Assembly: GCA_003154775.1 (NCBI GenBank)
Contig: PMES01000100.1
Span: forward strand, 12,104-47,726
DNA: 35,623 nucleotides
Direction: 5' to 3'
From: Acidobacteriota bacterium
GTDB lineage: Bacteria > Acidobacteriota > Terriglobia > Acidiferrales > UBA7541
The notes beneath the pieces were generated by a model. The model was not told where the DNA came from and made no database searches. It worked only from the letters and a program-made list of their open reading frames with translations. Position numbers and translations under genes: made by a program. Shown here piece after piece: positions 10,018 to 17,359 of this stretch; within the stretch, counting starts at the first letter, position 1, and every line of letters starts with the position of its first letter.

Positions 10018-10168
10018 CTCCCGCAACTCAATCCCCTGTGGCACAGTCACTCCTGACTGTGCTCTTGGGTTTCTCCCCTCCGCTCTTCTCTTCTCTGTGA
10101 ACTCTGTGCTCGGCGTTTACCCCGACCCGGTCGGGGCGACCTCTGTGTAAGTCTTTTTCTTCCCGCTT
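10018..10168. repeat. Intergenic repeat block: hairpin A, C module, F palindrome, C module
   Basis: Between the convergent B12-subunit and GNAT genes: hairpin A copy 2 (10037-10071), CTCTTCTCTGTGAACTCTG (C), the CCCCGACC-C-GGTCGGGG palindrome (within 10112-10138), then CCTCTGTGTAAGTC. This is the cleanest example in the window of the A-C-F-C order. Confidence 0.7.
10037..10071 (+). repeat. REP-like hairpin, GTGG foot (family A copy 2)
   Basis: GTGG followed by GCACAGTCA-CTCC-TGACTGTGC (perfect 9-bp stem) and the flank TCTTGGGTTTC. The stem and flank are identical to those at 17111 and 18255. Confidence 0.7.
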
Positions 10169-11005
10169 CTACTTCCTCGCCTCCCTCTCGAACTTCACCC
10201 GCGTATACAAAACCCGAAAACCCTGCCTCATAATATTCCTTTGCGACACGCTTCCCGGCTGTGCCAGGCTCACCGCCATCTCGCATCCCGCTTCCGCCGC
10301 CCGCCGCAACCGTGCCTGCAGCAGCGCCGTCTGCACCCCGCGCCTCCGGAAATCCGGCAACGTGCTCGCTCCAAACAACCCCGCCACATTTCCCCGCAGA
10401 GCCAGCGTCGCCCCGCCCGCCACCCGCCCATCAATCCGCGCCAAATAGCACTCCGAATTCTTCCCCAGCGCGAACATCTTCATCACGCTCAGCATCTCCG
10501 CCGTCACCGGAAAATATTCCGCGAACCCCTGCGCCACCGTCAGCGTCCACAAATCCATCTCCTGCGGCCCCGCCTTGCGCACCTCCACCCCATCCGGCGT
10601 CTTCCACCGTTCATCCCCCGCGATCCCACGCACCATCACGTTTGAAAATTCGCTGACGTGATATCCCCGCTCCTTGTAGTGTTCCAGCAGCGTTGCGTCC
10701 GCCATGGGACACGTTTCCACCCGCACCGCCTCTTTCCTCGAAAAATAAAACTCCTCCAGCCGGTCAAACTCCTCTTTGCTCACCGGGCCGTTCAATCCCA
10801 ACCCCACCGCCTGCGTCACCGGCGAATTCGCCCCGCAATACACCGCATACCCGCCCGCGATGGCTTCCACCGCGCTATCGGACTCCGCCTGCAGCGCCTT
10901 CCTCATCTTCGCGCAAGCCACCGCCGCCTCGCCCTCCGCCAGCTCAATCTCCCGCGCCAGCGCCAAATCCAACAAAGGAGTGTCCATCCTCCGAGTGTAC
11001 CCCAT
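10169..11005 (-). CDS. GNAT-family N-acetyltransferase
   Basis: Acyl-CoA-dependent acetyltransferase of unknown substrate, 278 aa from the ATG at 11005. The C-terminal half is a GNAT domain: YLARIDGRVAGGATLALRG (beta strands), GLFGASTLPDFRRRGVQTALL with the R-R-x-G-V-Q acetyl-CoA loop, and a last part ending ...QRNIMRQGFRVLYTRVKF, typical of the family C-terminus. The N-terminal half (about 1-150) looks like a divergent second GNAT-like domain. Start choice: ATG 11005 has GAGGGAAG upstream; the ATG at 10987 is also possible but has GGAGG directly touching it. The frame is open further upstream, but that part reads through repeat modules (…YTEITEDTEFAEKRGEE…) and is unlikely to be translated. 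Confidence 0.82.
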   Translation of the reverse strand: MGYTRRMDTPLLDLALAREIELAEGEAAVACAKMRKALQAESDSAVEAIAGGYAVYCGANSPVTQAVGLGLNGPVSKEEFDRLEEFYFSRKEAVRVETCPMADATLLEHYKERGYHVSEFSNVMVRGIAGDERWKTPDGVEVRKAGPQEMDLWTLTVAQGFAEYFPVTAEMLSVMKMFALGKNSECYLARIDGRVAGGATLALRGNVAGLFGASTLPDFRRRGVQTALLQARLRRAAEAGCEMAVSLAQPGSVSQRNIMRQGFRVLYTRVKFEREARK

Positions 11006-11385
11006 TCTTTTCTTCCCTCGTCCTCTCGCAATCACCAGCTCGTCCCTTCGTCTTCCTTCATTTCCTTTGCTTCCTTCACTTCTTTTGTTTCCTTCCGTAT
11101 CCCTCCATGTTCCTCGCCCACCCGTTCCATATCTGTGACCCCCGTTCCCCTCCCTTGTGTCCCCCATCCCCCAATTCCCGATCCTGTAGCTCACCCCTTC
11201 AGGGGTGAGGCCTTCCATCACCCCAGCAGCCAACCTGATTCCTCCCTGCGTTATCTCTTCTCCCCTCTTCTCTGCGAACTCTGTGTCCTCTGTGATCTCT
11301 GTGTAAGCCTTTCTCTTACTCTTTGCTTCTCCCCCTCTTTGCTCCGTATACTGAATCGTCTCCAATCTCCATCCGAGGTTTCCCT
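11006..11385. repeat. Gap with hairpin B copy 2 and C module between divergent genes
   Basis: 380 bp with no gene that I can support. It contains a C/T-rich low-complexity stretch (11010-11170), the GTAG-footed hairpin (11184-11218) and a C module (CTCTTCTCTGCGAACTCTG onward, about 11262-11325). Both the GNAT gene (minus) and the carboxyltransferase gene (plus) must be promoted from here. Confidence 0.6.
11184..11218 (+). repeat. REP-like hairpin, GTAG foot (family B copy 2)
   Basis: GTAG at 11186-11189, then the 9-bp stem CTCACCCCT/AGGGGTGAG (11190-11198, 11201-11209), then GCCTTCC. Same stem and flanks as 1276-1310, nearly 10 kb away. Confidence 0.7.
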
Positions 11386-13056
11386 GTGCCCGTCTTGAAA
11401 TCCTCCATCAACACCAAATCCCCCGACTTCCAGAAAAATTCCTCTCGCCTGGTCGAACTCCTCACCACCTACAAAAACGAAGAAGAGCAAATCCTCCAGG
11501 GCGGCGGCCCCAAAGCCATCGAGTCCCAGCACAAAAAATCCCGCCTCACCGCCCGCGAACGCATCGCCGCCCTCATCGATCCCGGCACCCATTTCTTCGA
11601 GCTTGGCCTCTACGCCGCTTACGAAATGTACCAGGAATGGGGTGGAGCCCCCGCCGCAGGCACCATCACCGGCCTGGGCCGCGTTACCGGCCGCATGTTC
11701 ATGCTCATTGCCAACGACGCCACCGTCAAAGCCGGCGCCTTCTTCCCCATGACCGCCAAGAAGGTCATTCGCGCGCAAAACATCGCCATTGACAATCGCA
11801 TCCCCACCATCTATCTCGTCGATTCCGCCGGCGTCTTTCTCCCTCTCCAGGAAGATGTCTTCCCCGATACCGACGATTTCGGCCGCGTCTTCCGCAACAA
11901 CGCCGTCATGAGCGCCCTCGGCATCCCCCAACTCACCGCCATCATGGGCATGTGCGTAGCCGGCGGCGCCTATCTCCCCGTCATGTGCGATCACATCCTC
12001 ATGACCGAAGGCTCCGGCCTCTTCCTGGCCGGACCCGCTTTGGTCCAAGCCGCCATCGGCCAGAAATCCACCGCCGAAGAATTAGGCGGCGCCAAAATGC
12101 ACTCCCAAATCAGCGGTACAGTGGATTTCCGCGAGCCCGACGACGACTCCTGCATCAAACGCATCCGCGCCCTGGCCGACAAAATGGGCGCGCCCAATCC
12201 TCCCATCTTCAGCCACTCGCGCCCCCACGAGCCGCTCTATTCCCCCGATGAAGTCTACGGCGTCTTCTCCGATCTGCCCGGCAAGCAGTACGACATGCGC
12301 GAAATCATCGCTCGCCTCGTGGACGCCAGCGAATTCGAGGAATACCGCGCCGAATATGGCGAAACGTTACTTTGCGGCTATGCACGCATCGGTGGCTGGG
12401 CCGTCGGCATCGTCGCCAACCAGAAAAAACACGTCACCACCCACGCGCCCCACTCCGATCAAAAACGCATCGAATTCGGCGGCGTCATTTACACCGAATC
12501 CGCCGAAAAGGCTGCGCGTTTTATCCTCGATTGCAATCAGAACCGCATCCCGCTCATTTTCCTTCACGACGTCAACGGCTTCATGGTTGGCAAGGATGCC
12601 GAATGGAGCGGCATCATCCGCGCCGGCGCCAAAATGGTCAATGCCGTTGCGAATAGCGTCGTCCCCAAAATTACCGTGATTCTCGGCGGCAGCTTCGGCG
12701 CCGGCAATTACGCCATGTGCGGCAAAGCCTACGATCCCCGCTTCATGTTCGCTTGGCCCACCGCCAAATTCGCCGTCATGAGCGGAGACGCCGCCGCCAA
12801 CACCCTAGCCGAAATCAAGTTCAAGCAACTGGAACGCGAAGGCAAAAAACTAGACGAAGCCGCAAAAAAGGAACTCCTCGACTCCATCAAAGCCACCTAC
12901 GAACACCAAACCGACCCGCGCTACGCCGCCGCACGCCTCTGGCTCGACGCCATCATCGACCCCGCCCAAACCCGCGACGCCCTAATCTGGGCCCTAAACG
13001 CCGCCTCCCTCAACTCCGAAATCGCTCCCTTCAAAACCGGAGTGTTACAGACATAG
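11386..13056 (+). CDS. Acyl-CoA carboxylase carboxyltransferase subunit, methylcrotonyl-CoA carboxylase type
   Basis: Transfers CO2 from carboxybiotin to an acyl-CoA; the biotin carboxylase/carrier subunit is not in the window. From GTG 11386 (GAGG 7 nt upstream) it has 556 aa; a longer reading from 11323 only adds repeat-derived sequence. The two crotonase-like halves are visible: first oxyanion region IYLVDSAGVFLPLQEDVFPD and MCVAGGAYLPVMCD, then second region PLIFLHDVNGFMVGKDAE and LGGSFGAGNYAMCGKAYDPRF. The VDSxGxFLPxQxxVFPD motif is that of methylcrotonyl- or geranyl-CoA carboxylase beta subunits, not of propionyl-CoA carboxylase, whose motif reads like NDSGGARIQEG. With the HMG-CoA lyase 4 kb downstream this points to leucine breakdown, though a broader acyl range is possible. 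Confidence 0.9.
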   Translation: MPVLKSSINTKSPDFQKNSSRLVELLTTYKNEEEQILQGGGPKAIESQHKKSRLTARERIAALIDPGTHFFELGLYAAYEMYQEWGGAPAAGTITGLGRVTGRMFMLIANDATVKAGAFFPMTAKKVIRAQNIAIDNRIPTIYLVDSAGVFLPLQEDVFPDTDDFGRVFRNNAVMSALGIPQLTAIMGMCVAGGAYLPVMCDHILMTEGSGLFLAGPALVQAAIGQKSTAEELGGAKMHSQISGTVDFREPDDDSCIKRIRALADKMGAPNPPIFSHSRPHEPLYSPDEVYGVFSDLPGKQYDMREIIARLVDASEFEEYRAEYGETLLCGYARIGGWAVGIVANQKKHVTTHAPHSDQKRIEFGGVIYTESAEKAARFILDCNQNRIPLIFLHDVNGFMVGKDAEWSGIIRAGAKMVNAVANSVVPKITVILGGSFGAGNYAMCGKAYDPRFMFAWPTAKFAVMSGDAAANTLAEIKFKQLEREGKKLDEAAKKELLDSIKATYEHQTDPRYAAARLWLDAIIDPAQTRDALIWALNAASLNSEIAPFKTGVLQT

Positions 13057-13068
13057 GAGCGAGGGCTT

Positions 13069-13764
13069 ATGCAGGAACATGCAAGCAGCAAAAAGCTGGA
13101 AGAATTTACTCGATGGTTTCTAAGATTTAACGGGTATTTTTCAATTGAGAACTTCATCGTCCATGCGGCTGACGATCCTATGCGGATCTCGGGTGGGGTC
13201 GTTGCACCGCATACGGAGACCGATACACTGGCGATCCGAATGCCGTATTCGAAGGAGATCACCGGCAGATTGAAGATTGCAAATTACACTCCTCTTGTCG
13301 AGGGCAGCGACGGAAGAATGGACGTTATCATCGCGGAATCCAAGTCCGGAGGCGAGAACAGACCGAACAAGGTGTGGCGAGAGAAAGAACAGAGAGCTGT
13401 CGAGTACATTACGAGATTTGTTGGACTCTGCGAGACTGAAGAAGAGATAGGGAAAGTCTCGTGTGGTCTCTTGTCCAAATACTTCTACGAAAATGAAAGA
13501 GCCCGATATCGTTACATCATCTTCTCGGAAGAACCTAACGCGCATTATCGGGACAAAGGGATTGGATACATGACATACGAGGATCTAGTTCGCTTCTTAG
13601 TGAGCGTCCGCGGTGAGTGTTGGGTCACAGCGAACATCGGAGTCGCCTCGGTACACGATCAGTGGAATCCCCTCATCAAAGAAGTGTTTGAAATCGCCAA
13701 CGACCAGAGTCGCCCAATTGACGAGCGGCGCAAGGAAGCCCTTCGCAAGATTCTGGAGGACTAG
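13069..13764 (+). CDS. Uncharacterised protein with PD-(D/E)XK nuclease-like motif
   Basis: A 231-aa soluble protein; biological role unknown. It starts 12 bp after the carboxyltransferase stop with a good ribosome site (GGAGCGAGGG). The core reads …VVAPHTETDTLAIRMPYSKE…DVIIAESKSGG…: an acidic pair E50/D52 on a predicted strand and E90-x-K92 on a following strand, the layout of the PD-(D/E)XK nuclease fold. A helix-rich C-terminal half follows. Base composition is close to 50% GC with ordinary codon use, in clear contrast to the C-rich neighbours, suggesting recent acquisition. No methyltransferase or other defence gene is beside it. It could be an orphan restriction-like or DNA-repair nuclease, or a member that has lost activity. 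Confidence 0.82.
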   Translation: MQEHASSKKLEEFTRWFLRFNGYFSIENFIVHAADDPMRISGGVVAPHTETDTLAIRMPYSKEITGRLKIANYTPLVEGSDGRMDVIIAESKSGGENRPNKVWREKEQRAVEYITRFVGLCETEEEIGKVSCGLLSKYFYENERARYRYIIFSEEPNAHYRDKGIGYMTYEDLVRFLVSVRGECWVTANIGVASVHDQWNPLIKEVFEIANDQSRPIDERRKEALRKILED

Positions 13765-14144
13765 CCTGGGAGTAGCCGGGTGCCACTGGCACGGAATGTA
13801 TGCCTTGGTCTTGCGCTTCCTGGGAACGCCATTCTCCTGAATGGCGCTTCAACCCTTCCTCGTCTCACCAATTGGGAGATCAGCCGGCTTCGCCAGTGAC
13901 ACAGTCACTCCTGACTGCGCTCTTGGGTTTCTCTTTCTTTGAACTGTTGACTGTGAACTATTCTTGAGGGTGTCCCATCCTTCGCGTTTTTCAGCGAAGT
14001 GTGGGCTCTTACGACAAAACGCCTCGACCCCTTCTTCTCTTCTCTGCGTTCTCAGCGTCTCTGCGTTAGGTTCTCTCTTCGTTCTGCTCTTCTTCCGAAA
14101 CTGTAAACTGTCGACTGTAAACTGTAGACTCTCTCTTGTACCCC
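13765..14144. repeat. Gap with two hairpins and D-C-D modules
   Basis: 380 bp without a gene. In order: GCCGGGTGCC-act-GGCACGG (about 13779-13796, shared with the element at 35255-35275), a perfect 8-bp hairpin CGCCATTC-TCCT-GAATGGCG (13827-13846), hairpin A copy 3 (13896-13930), a D module (13938-13966), a C module (CTCTGCGTTCTCAGCGTCTC, about 14027-14090) and a second D module (AACTGTAAACTGTCGACTGT onward, to 14131). Confidence 0.65.
13896..13930 (+). repeat. REP-like hairpin family A copy 3 (diverged)
   Basis: ACACAGTCA-CTCC-TGACTGCGC with one mismatch near the base of the stem, and flank TCTTGGGTTT. The intact copies have GCACAGTCA/TGACTGTGC, so this copy is decaying. Confidence 0.6.
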
Positions 14145-14396
14145 ATGACCTCACCCTCCCGCTTCGCACTCATCTCAATGTCCATCGCCTTCGCCCTCTG
14201 CATCCTGGGCCTCATCCTCGGCATGCTCTACAGCCTCTACGAATCTTTCTTCCTCCACAAAGATCTCGAAACCATCCTCAGCCGTAGCATCCCCTACTAC
14301 AAAGCCCTAGGTCTCCTGGGCATCCTCGGCATGCTCCTCTTCTTTGTTTTCTTGTTTTTCCAAATCTCCGAAAAAGGCGGCAAAAAGCCCCGTTAG
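14145..14396 (+). CDS. Small two-helix membrane protein
   Basis: An 83-aa protein of unknown function with two hydrophobic segments: about residues 8-30 (FALISMSIAFALCILGLILG) and about 55-74 (ALGLLGILGMLLFFVFLFFQ), joined by a polar loop (YESFFLHKDLETILSR), and a basic C-terminus (EKGGKKPR). The start ATG at 14145 has no clear Shine-Dalgarno and follows directly on a D module. The stop codon overlaps the stop of the convergent fusion gene by 2-3 bp (14393-14396). Codon use (C-rich) matches the resident genes, which supports real coding. Confidence 0.6.
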   Translation: MTSPSRFALISMSIAFALCILGLILGMLYSLYESFFLHKDLETILSRSIPYYKALGLLGILGMLLFFVFLFFQISEKGGKKPR

Positions 14397-15751
14397 CGCG
14401 TTCCCACCATCAAATGTGCGGGACCCGGCAAACGCATCCGGCAAACCTTCCGGAATCCCGCCTCGCGCAGCCACCCGCCGTACTCGCTCTCGCTGTAACT
14501 GCTCCCATCGTGTGTTCCCACCAGCATATTCAACGCAAACAGCGCTGCCTGCTTCGGCCCTGTCTTGTCCGCTTCCAAGATGAAATCGCTGATGACGACG
14601 CGTCCCTCAGGCGCCAGCGCCTCATAGCAGCGCTTCAGCAAATTGCGATTGCCTTCCGGCCCAAGCATGTGGCAAATGGCGGAAATCAGAATCACATCGA
14701 ATCCCTTGCCGAGGAAGTCTGTGCGAAGATCCCCAGCCCGCGTCTTGATTCGATGGCCGAGCCCGGCCTCTTCGATGTGCCGCTGAGCGATCGGGAGCAC
14801 CTCCGGCAAGTCCAGCAATTCCACCTGCAGCATCTCGTTGGCTTGCGCAAACGCAATGGAATACGCCCCTGACCCGCCGCCCACATCAAGCATTCTCCGC
14901 GCACCCTGAATGCCTACGGCTTCGACCACCTGCGGCGCCCGCGCTCGAGCATTGCGGTGCATCGCGGCAATAAACGATTCCGTCCAATCGTCGCCGCCCT
15001 CAGCAGCCTCCTGCCGCTTCACCGAAGTCCCCGCACGCACGCATTCCGTCAGCGTCGACCAGCGCTCCCAAAGATGCACTATATGCATCATGGCCGCGCG
15101 AGCATCATCAGGAGCTTTCCCGCCGAAGTAGCGCGCCGTCACCCGCGTGCTGTGGAACATTCCACCGCTCTTCGCCAACATCCCCATCGCCACCAGGGCA
15201 TTCAGCAACATCTCCGTTGCCCGCGCGTCCGTTCCGATCTTGGCGGCCACCTGGCCAGCCGTCGCTCCATTGCCGATCGCCGCAAAAATGTTCAGCTCAA
15301 TGCCGGTCAGTATCGCGCGGCTCTCCTGAAATCCCCGTATGGTCTGCAGTAGTTCTTCTGGGAGTTCTCCGGAAGCTTCCCGGGCCTTCATCGCCGCAAG
15401 CGCCTTGTTCCTGTTGGTCTGAATCTCTTCCTTCAGTGCGGCCGCGTCCTTGTTCACCAACCGCTCCACTTTTCTGCCTTGCTGAAAATGGCTGCGCACA
15501 ATCTCCGGAACGTCCTCCGGCTGCACCGCGGAATACCAAACCCCTTCCGGGTAGACGACCATGTTGGGGCCGCGCTCGCATAGCCCAAGCGAGCCGCACA
15601 GCGTGATCTGCACCGCATCCAAGAGGCCCTGCGCGGCAATTTCCTGGCGCAGCGCTTCCATCACCTTCCCCGAGCCGCGACCCGCGCAGCACGGCACACC
15701 CTCGGCTTTGCTTTGGTCACACACGAACACGTGATAGCGAAATGCTTCCAT
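14393..15751 (-). CDS. Fusion of thioredoxin-like [2Fe-2S] ferredoxin and SAM-dependent O-methyltransferase
   Basis: 452 aa from the ATG at 15751 (GGGAGGG just upstream; ATG 15763 is also possible). Residues 1-95 are a Shethna-type ferredoxin: YHVFVCDQ (Cys11), GVPCCAGRGS (Cys21/22), LCGSLGLCERGPNMVVYPEG (Cys52, Cys58). A helical linker (about 100-140) follows. Residues 140-452 form a class I methyltransferase of the plant-O-methyltransferase/hydroxyindole type: an N-terminal winged-helix dimerisation part (LNIFAAIGNGATAGQVAAKI), motif I MLDVGGGSGAYS (287-298), and the post-motif RVVISDFILEADKTGP. The usual pairing is two separate proteins, so this architecture is unusual. It probably methylates a small aromatic or quinone-like compound, with the iron-sulfur domain sensing redox state or passing electrons; the substrate is unknown. 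Confidence 0.85.
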   Translation of the reverse strand: MEAFRYHVFVCDQSKAEGVPCCAGRGSGKVMEALRQEIAAQGLLDAVQITLCGSLGLCERGPNMVVYPEGVWYSAVQPEDVPEIVRSHFQQGRKVERLVNKDAAALKEEIQTNRNKALAAMKAREASGELPEELLQTIRGFQESRAILTGIELNIFAAIGNGATAGQVAAKIGTDARATEMLLNALVAMGMLAKSGGMFHSTRVTARYFGGKAPDDARAAMMHIVHLWERWSTLTECVRAGTSVKRQEAAEGGDDWTESFIAAMHRNARARAPQVVEAVGIQGARRMLDVGGGSGAYSIAFAQANEMLQVELLDLPEVLPIAQRHIEEAGLGHRIKTRAGDLRTDFLGKGFDVILISAICHMLGPEGNRNLLKRCYEALAPEGRVVISDFILEADKTGPKQAALFALNMLVGTHDGSSYSESEYGGWLREAGFRKVCRMRLPGPAHLMVGTR

Positions 15752-15939
15752 GGTCCCTCCCATCAATGTGTCGCTCTCCCTTTGGAGTGCGGCGCCTCGG
15801 CGCCGCTTTTACGATGACAGCCGTACCTCCCAACCGACCCCTAGCGCGCAAACGCATCCACCGTAAAGCTGGAACAACGCCCCTCTGTCCCTCTTACATT
15901 TGCTCTTGGTCTTGTCCTTAACTGTCAACTGTAAACTGT
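15752..15939. repeat. Intergenic block with GGAG-footed hairpin and D module
   Basis: Contains the hairpin at 15784-15810, a stretch in which I recognise nothing (15811-15900) and a D module (TTAACTGTCAACTGTAAACT, about 15917-15938) that abuts the stop of the Gfo/Idh/MocA gene. Confidence 0.55.
15784..15810 (+). repeat. REP-like hairpin, GGAG foot, with T-run
   Basis: GGAG (15784-15787), then the perfect 8-bp stem GCGGCGCC-TC-GGCGCCGC (15789-15806) and TTTT. It resembles an intrinsic terminator for the plus strand, but no plus-strand gene ends just upstream, so a REP element is more likely. Confidence 0.55.
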
Positions 15940-17049
15940 TCACTTCTCCTTCATCCTCACCGTCTTCCCCGTCGCCGCCGATTCCCGCGCCGCATCCATA
16001 ATCTCCGCCACGATCACATTTGTCTCCAACGAAGACAATCCATCCGGCTTCGCCCCATCCACAATCACCGCCCGCAGATATGTCAGCTCATCATCGTAAG
16101 GCGGCGCCACCTTCTTCGCCGCCACCTTCTGCTCTTCCTTCTCCCCCGCGCGTCGCTCTTTCACCTCATCCCGCCCCGCGGTAATCACATATCCTGTCCG
16201 TCCGTACACTTCCGTATCCTCGCGCTCGAATGCCCAATTCCACGAAGCCTGCAGGATCGCCTGCGCCTTCGGATACGTCAGCACGATCGTCGCCTCATCA
16301 TCCACCTTCGGATAAACGTCTGGCTTGATCTGCTGCGTTATCGCCGTAACCGTCAGCGGCCTTTGCCCGTCCATCAGCCACGTCGCCAGGTCCGCTCCGT
16401 AGCACCCGAAATCATAGAGCGCCCCGCCCCCATTCAGCTTCGGATCCGTCAGCCAACTCAGAAACTCCGGCCCCACGCCAATTTCCTTCGGCCCTTCATG
16501 GCCGAAGTGCGTCACAATCTTCCGCACATCTCCAATCTCACCCGCGTGTACCACATCAAACATCGTGTGCGTGCTCGGAACCCAATCGATGAAGTAGTTC
16601 ACCAGCACCTGGATCTTTCCCTCGTGAGCCGCGCGTTCGATCGCCAGCGCGTCTTCCCGGCTCACCGCCAGCGGCTTCTCCATCATCACCGAAACGTGAT
16701 GCTTCGCGCAGATCTCCACAATCTTCCGGTGCTCAAACGTGCTGGCATAAACAAGCACCGCCTGCGGCTTCGTCGTCACCAACATCTCTTCCACATCCGC
16801 GTGATACAACCCCGCATCCAGCCCAAACTTCGCCGCATACTGATCGAATAGCTTGCGGTCCGGCTCGCTAATTCCCACAATCTTGATGTCCGCCCGCTTC
16901 GCCGAATTCGCCAGGAATCCGTCCGCATGCCCGTGCACCAACCCCGCAATCGCCACCCGCAACGCCGCCGTCTCCGCCGCAAACACCCCCGTCCCAGCAA
17001 GCAGCCCACACACCACCAAAATCACAAATCCCCGCAACACTTGTCTCAT
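15940..17049 (-). CDS. Exported Gfo/Idh/MocA-family oxidoreductase
   Basis: NAD(P)-dependent oxidoreductase family acting on sugars or related polyols, here with an export signal. 369 aa from ATG 17049, which has GGGAGG 5 nt upstream; the in-frame ATG at 17124 lies in repeat-derived sequence. Residues 1-25 are a signal peptide (MRQVLRGFVILVVCGLLAGT…FAAE). The Rossmann part starts LRVAIAGLVHGHADGFL, where the usual GxGxxG is replaced by GLVHGHA. The family EKP motif is present (VMMEKPLAVS), as is the dimerisation/substrate domain with GGGALYDFGCYGADLATWL. A Lys/Glu-rich insert (EVKERRAGEKEEQKVAAKK) near the C-terminus is unusual. Sec export of a nucleotide-dependent enzyme implies a tightly bound cofactor; substrate unknown. 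Confidence 0.87.
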   Translation of the reverse strand: MRQVLRGFVILVVCGLLAGTGVFAAETAALRVAIAGLVHGHADGFLANSAKRADIKIVGISEPDRKLFDQYAAKFGLDAGLYHADVEEMLVTTKPQAVLVYASTFEHRKIVEICAKHHVSVMMEKPLAVSREDALAIERAAHEGKIQVLVNYFIDWVPSTHTMFDVVHAGEIGDVRKIVTHFGHEGPKEIGVGPEFLSWLTDPKLNGGGALYDFGCYGADLATWLMDGQRPLTVTAITQQIKPDVYPKVDDEATIVLTYPKAQAILQASWNWAFEREDTEVYGRTGYVITAGRDEVKERRAGEKEEQKVAAKKVAPPYDDELTYLRAVIVDGAKPDGLSSLETNVIVAEIMDAARESAATGKTVRMKEK

Positions 17050-17110
17050 CGCATCCTCCCGAAAATCCACTCGCATCATATCACCGCCCCATTCTCCTCT
17101 GCGCTCCTCC

Positions 17111-17144
17111 TGTGGCACAGTCACTCCTGACTGTGCTCTTGGGT
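17111..17144 (+). repeat. REP-like hairpin, GTGG foot (family A copy 4)
   Basis: GTGG, GCACAGTCA-CTCC-TGACTGTGC, TCTTGGG. Stem and flank are identical to the copies at 10037 and 18255. Confidence 0.7.
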
Positions 17145-17222
17145 TTCTCTTCTCAGTGACCTCTGTGTTCCGTCCTCTGTGAACGGCGCCTGCCCCGACC
17201 CTGTCGGGGTGTTACCGTCCCT

Positions 17223-17275
17223 CTTTCCTTCTCTTCATCTTTCCTTCTCTTCATCTTTCCTTCTCTTCATCTTTC
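17223..17275 (+). repeat. 16-bp tandem repeat, three full copies
   Basis: Units CTTTCCTTCTCTTCAT at 17223-17238, 17239-17254 and 17255-17270 are identical, followed by a partial fourth. All-pyrimidine except one A per unit. It sits about 85 bp upstream of the lyase start. Confidence 0.85.
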
Positions 17276-17359
17276 TTCCTCTACCATCCAATCTCAGTTT
17301 TCCCGTTTTGCCCCGCCGCCACTCCTGTCATATTCTTGATACCCGGCAGACAAACGCTA

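Larger units (their letters stand above)
17050..17359. repeat. Divergent intergenic gap: hairpin A, C, F and a 16-bp tandem repeat
   Basis: 310 bp without a gene. Hairpin A copy 4 (17111-17144), C module, F palindrome CCCCGAC-CCT-GTCGGGG (within 17185-17210), then three perfect 16-bp units CTTTCCTTCTCTTCAT plus part of a fourth (17223-17275). The lyase promoter must be near 17280-17359; I see no clear -10/-35 pair. Confidence 0.65.

Noticed and set aside
15789-15810. Intrinsic terminator (GC stem plus TTTT)
   Set aside because: It points along the plus strand but no plus-strand gene ends upstream; the GGAG foot fits the REP-like set better.
17185-17210. Riboswitch or attenuator upstream of the HMG-CoA lyase
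   Set aside because: The stem is the repeated F palindrome found also in convergent and downstream positions, so it is not specific to this gene.
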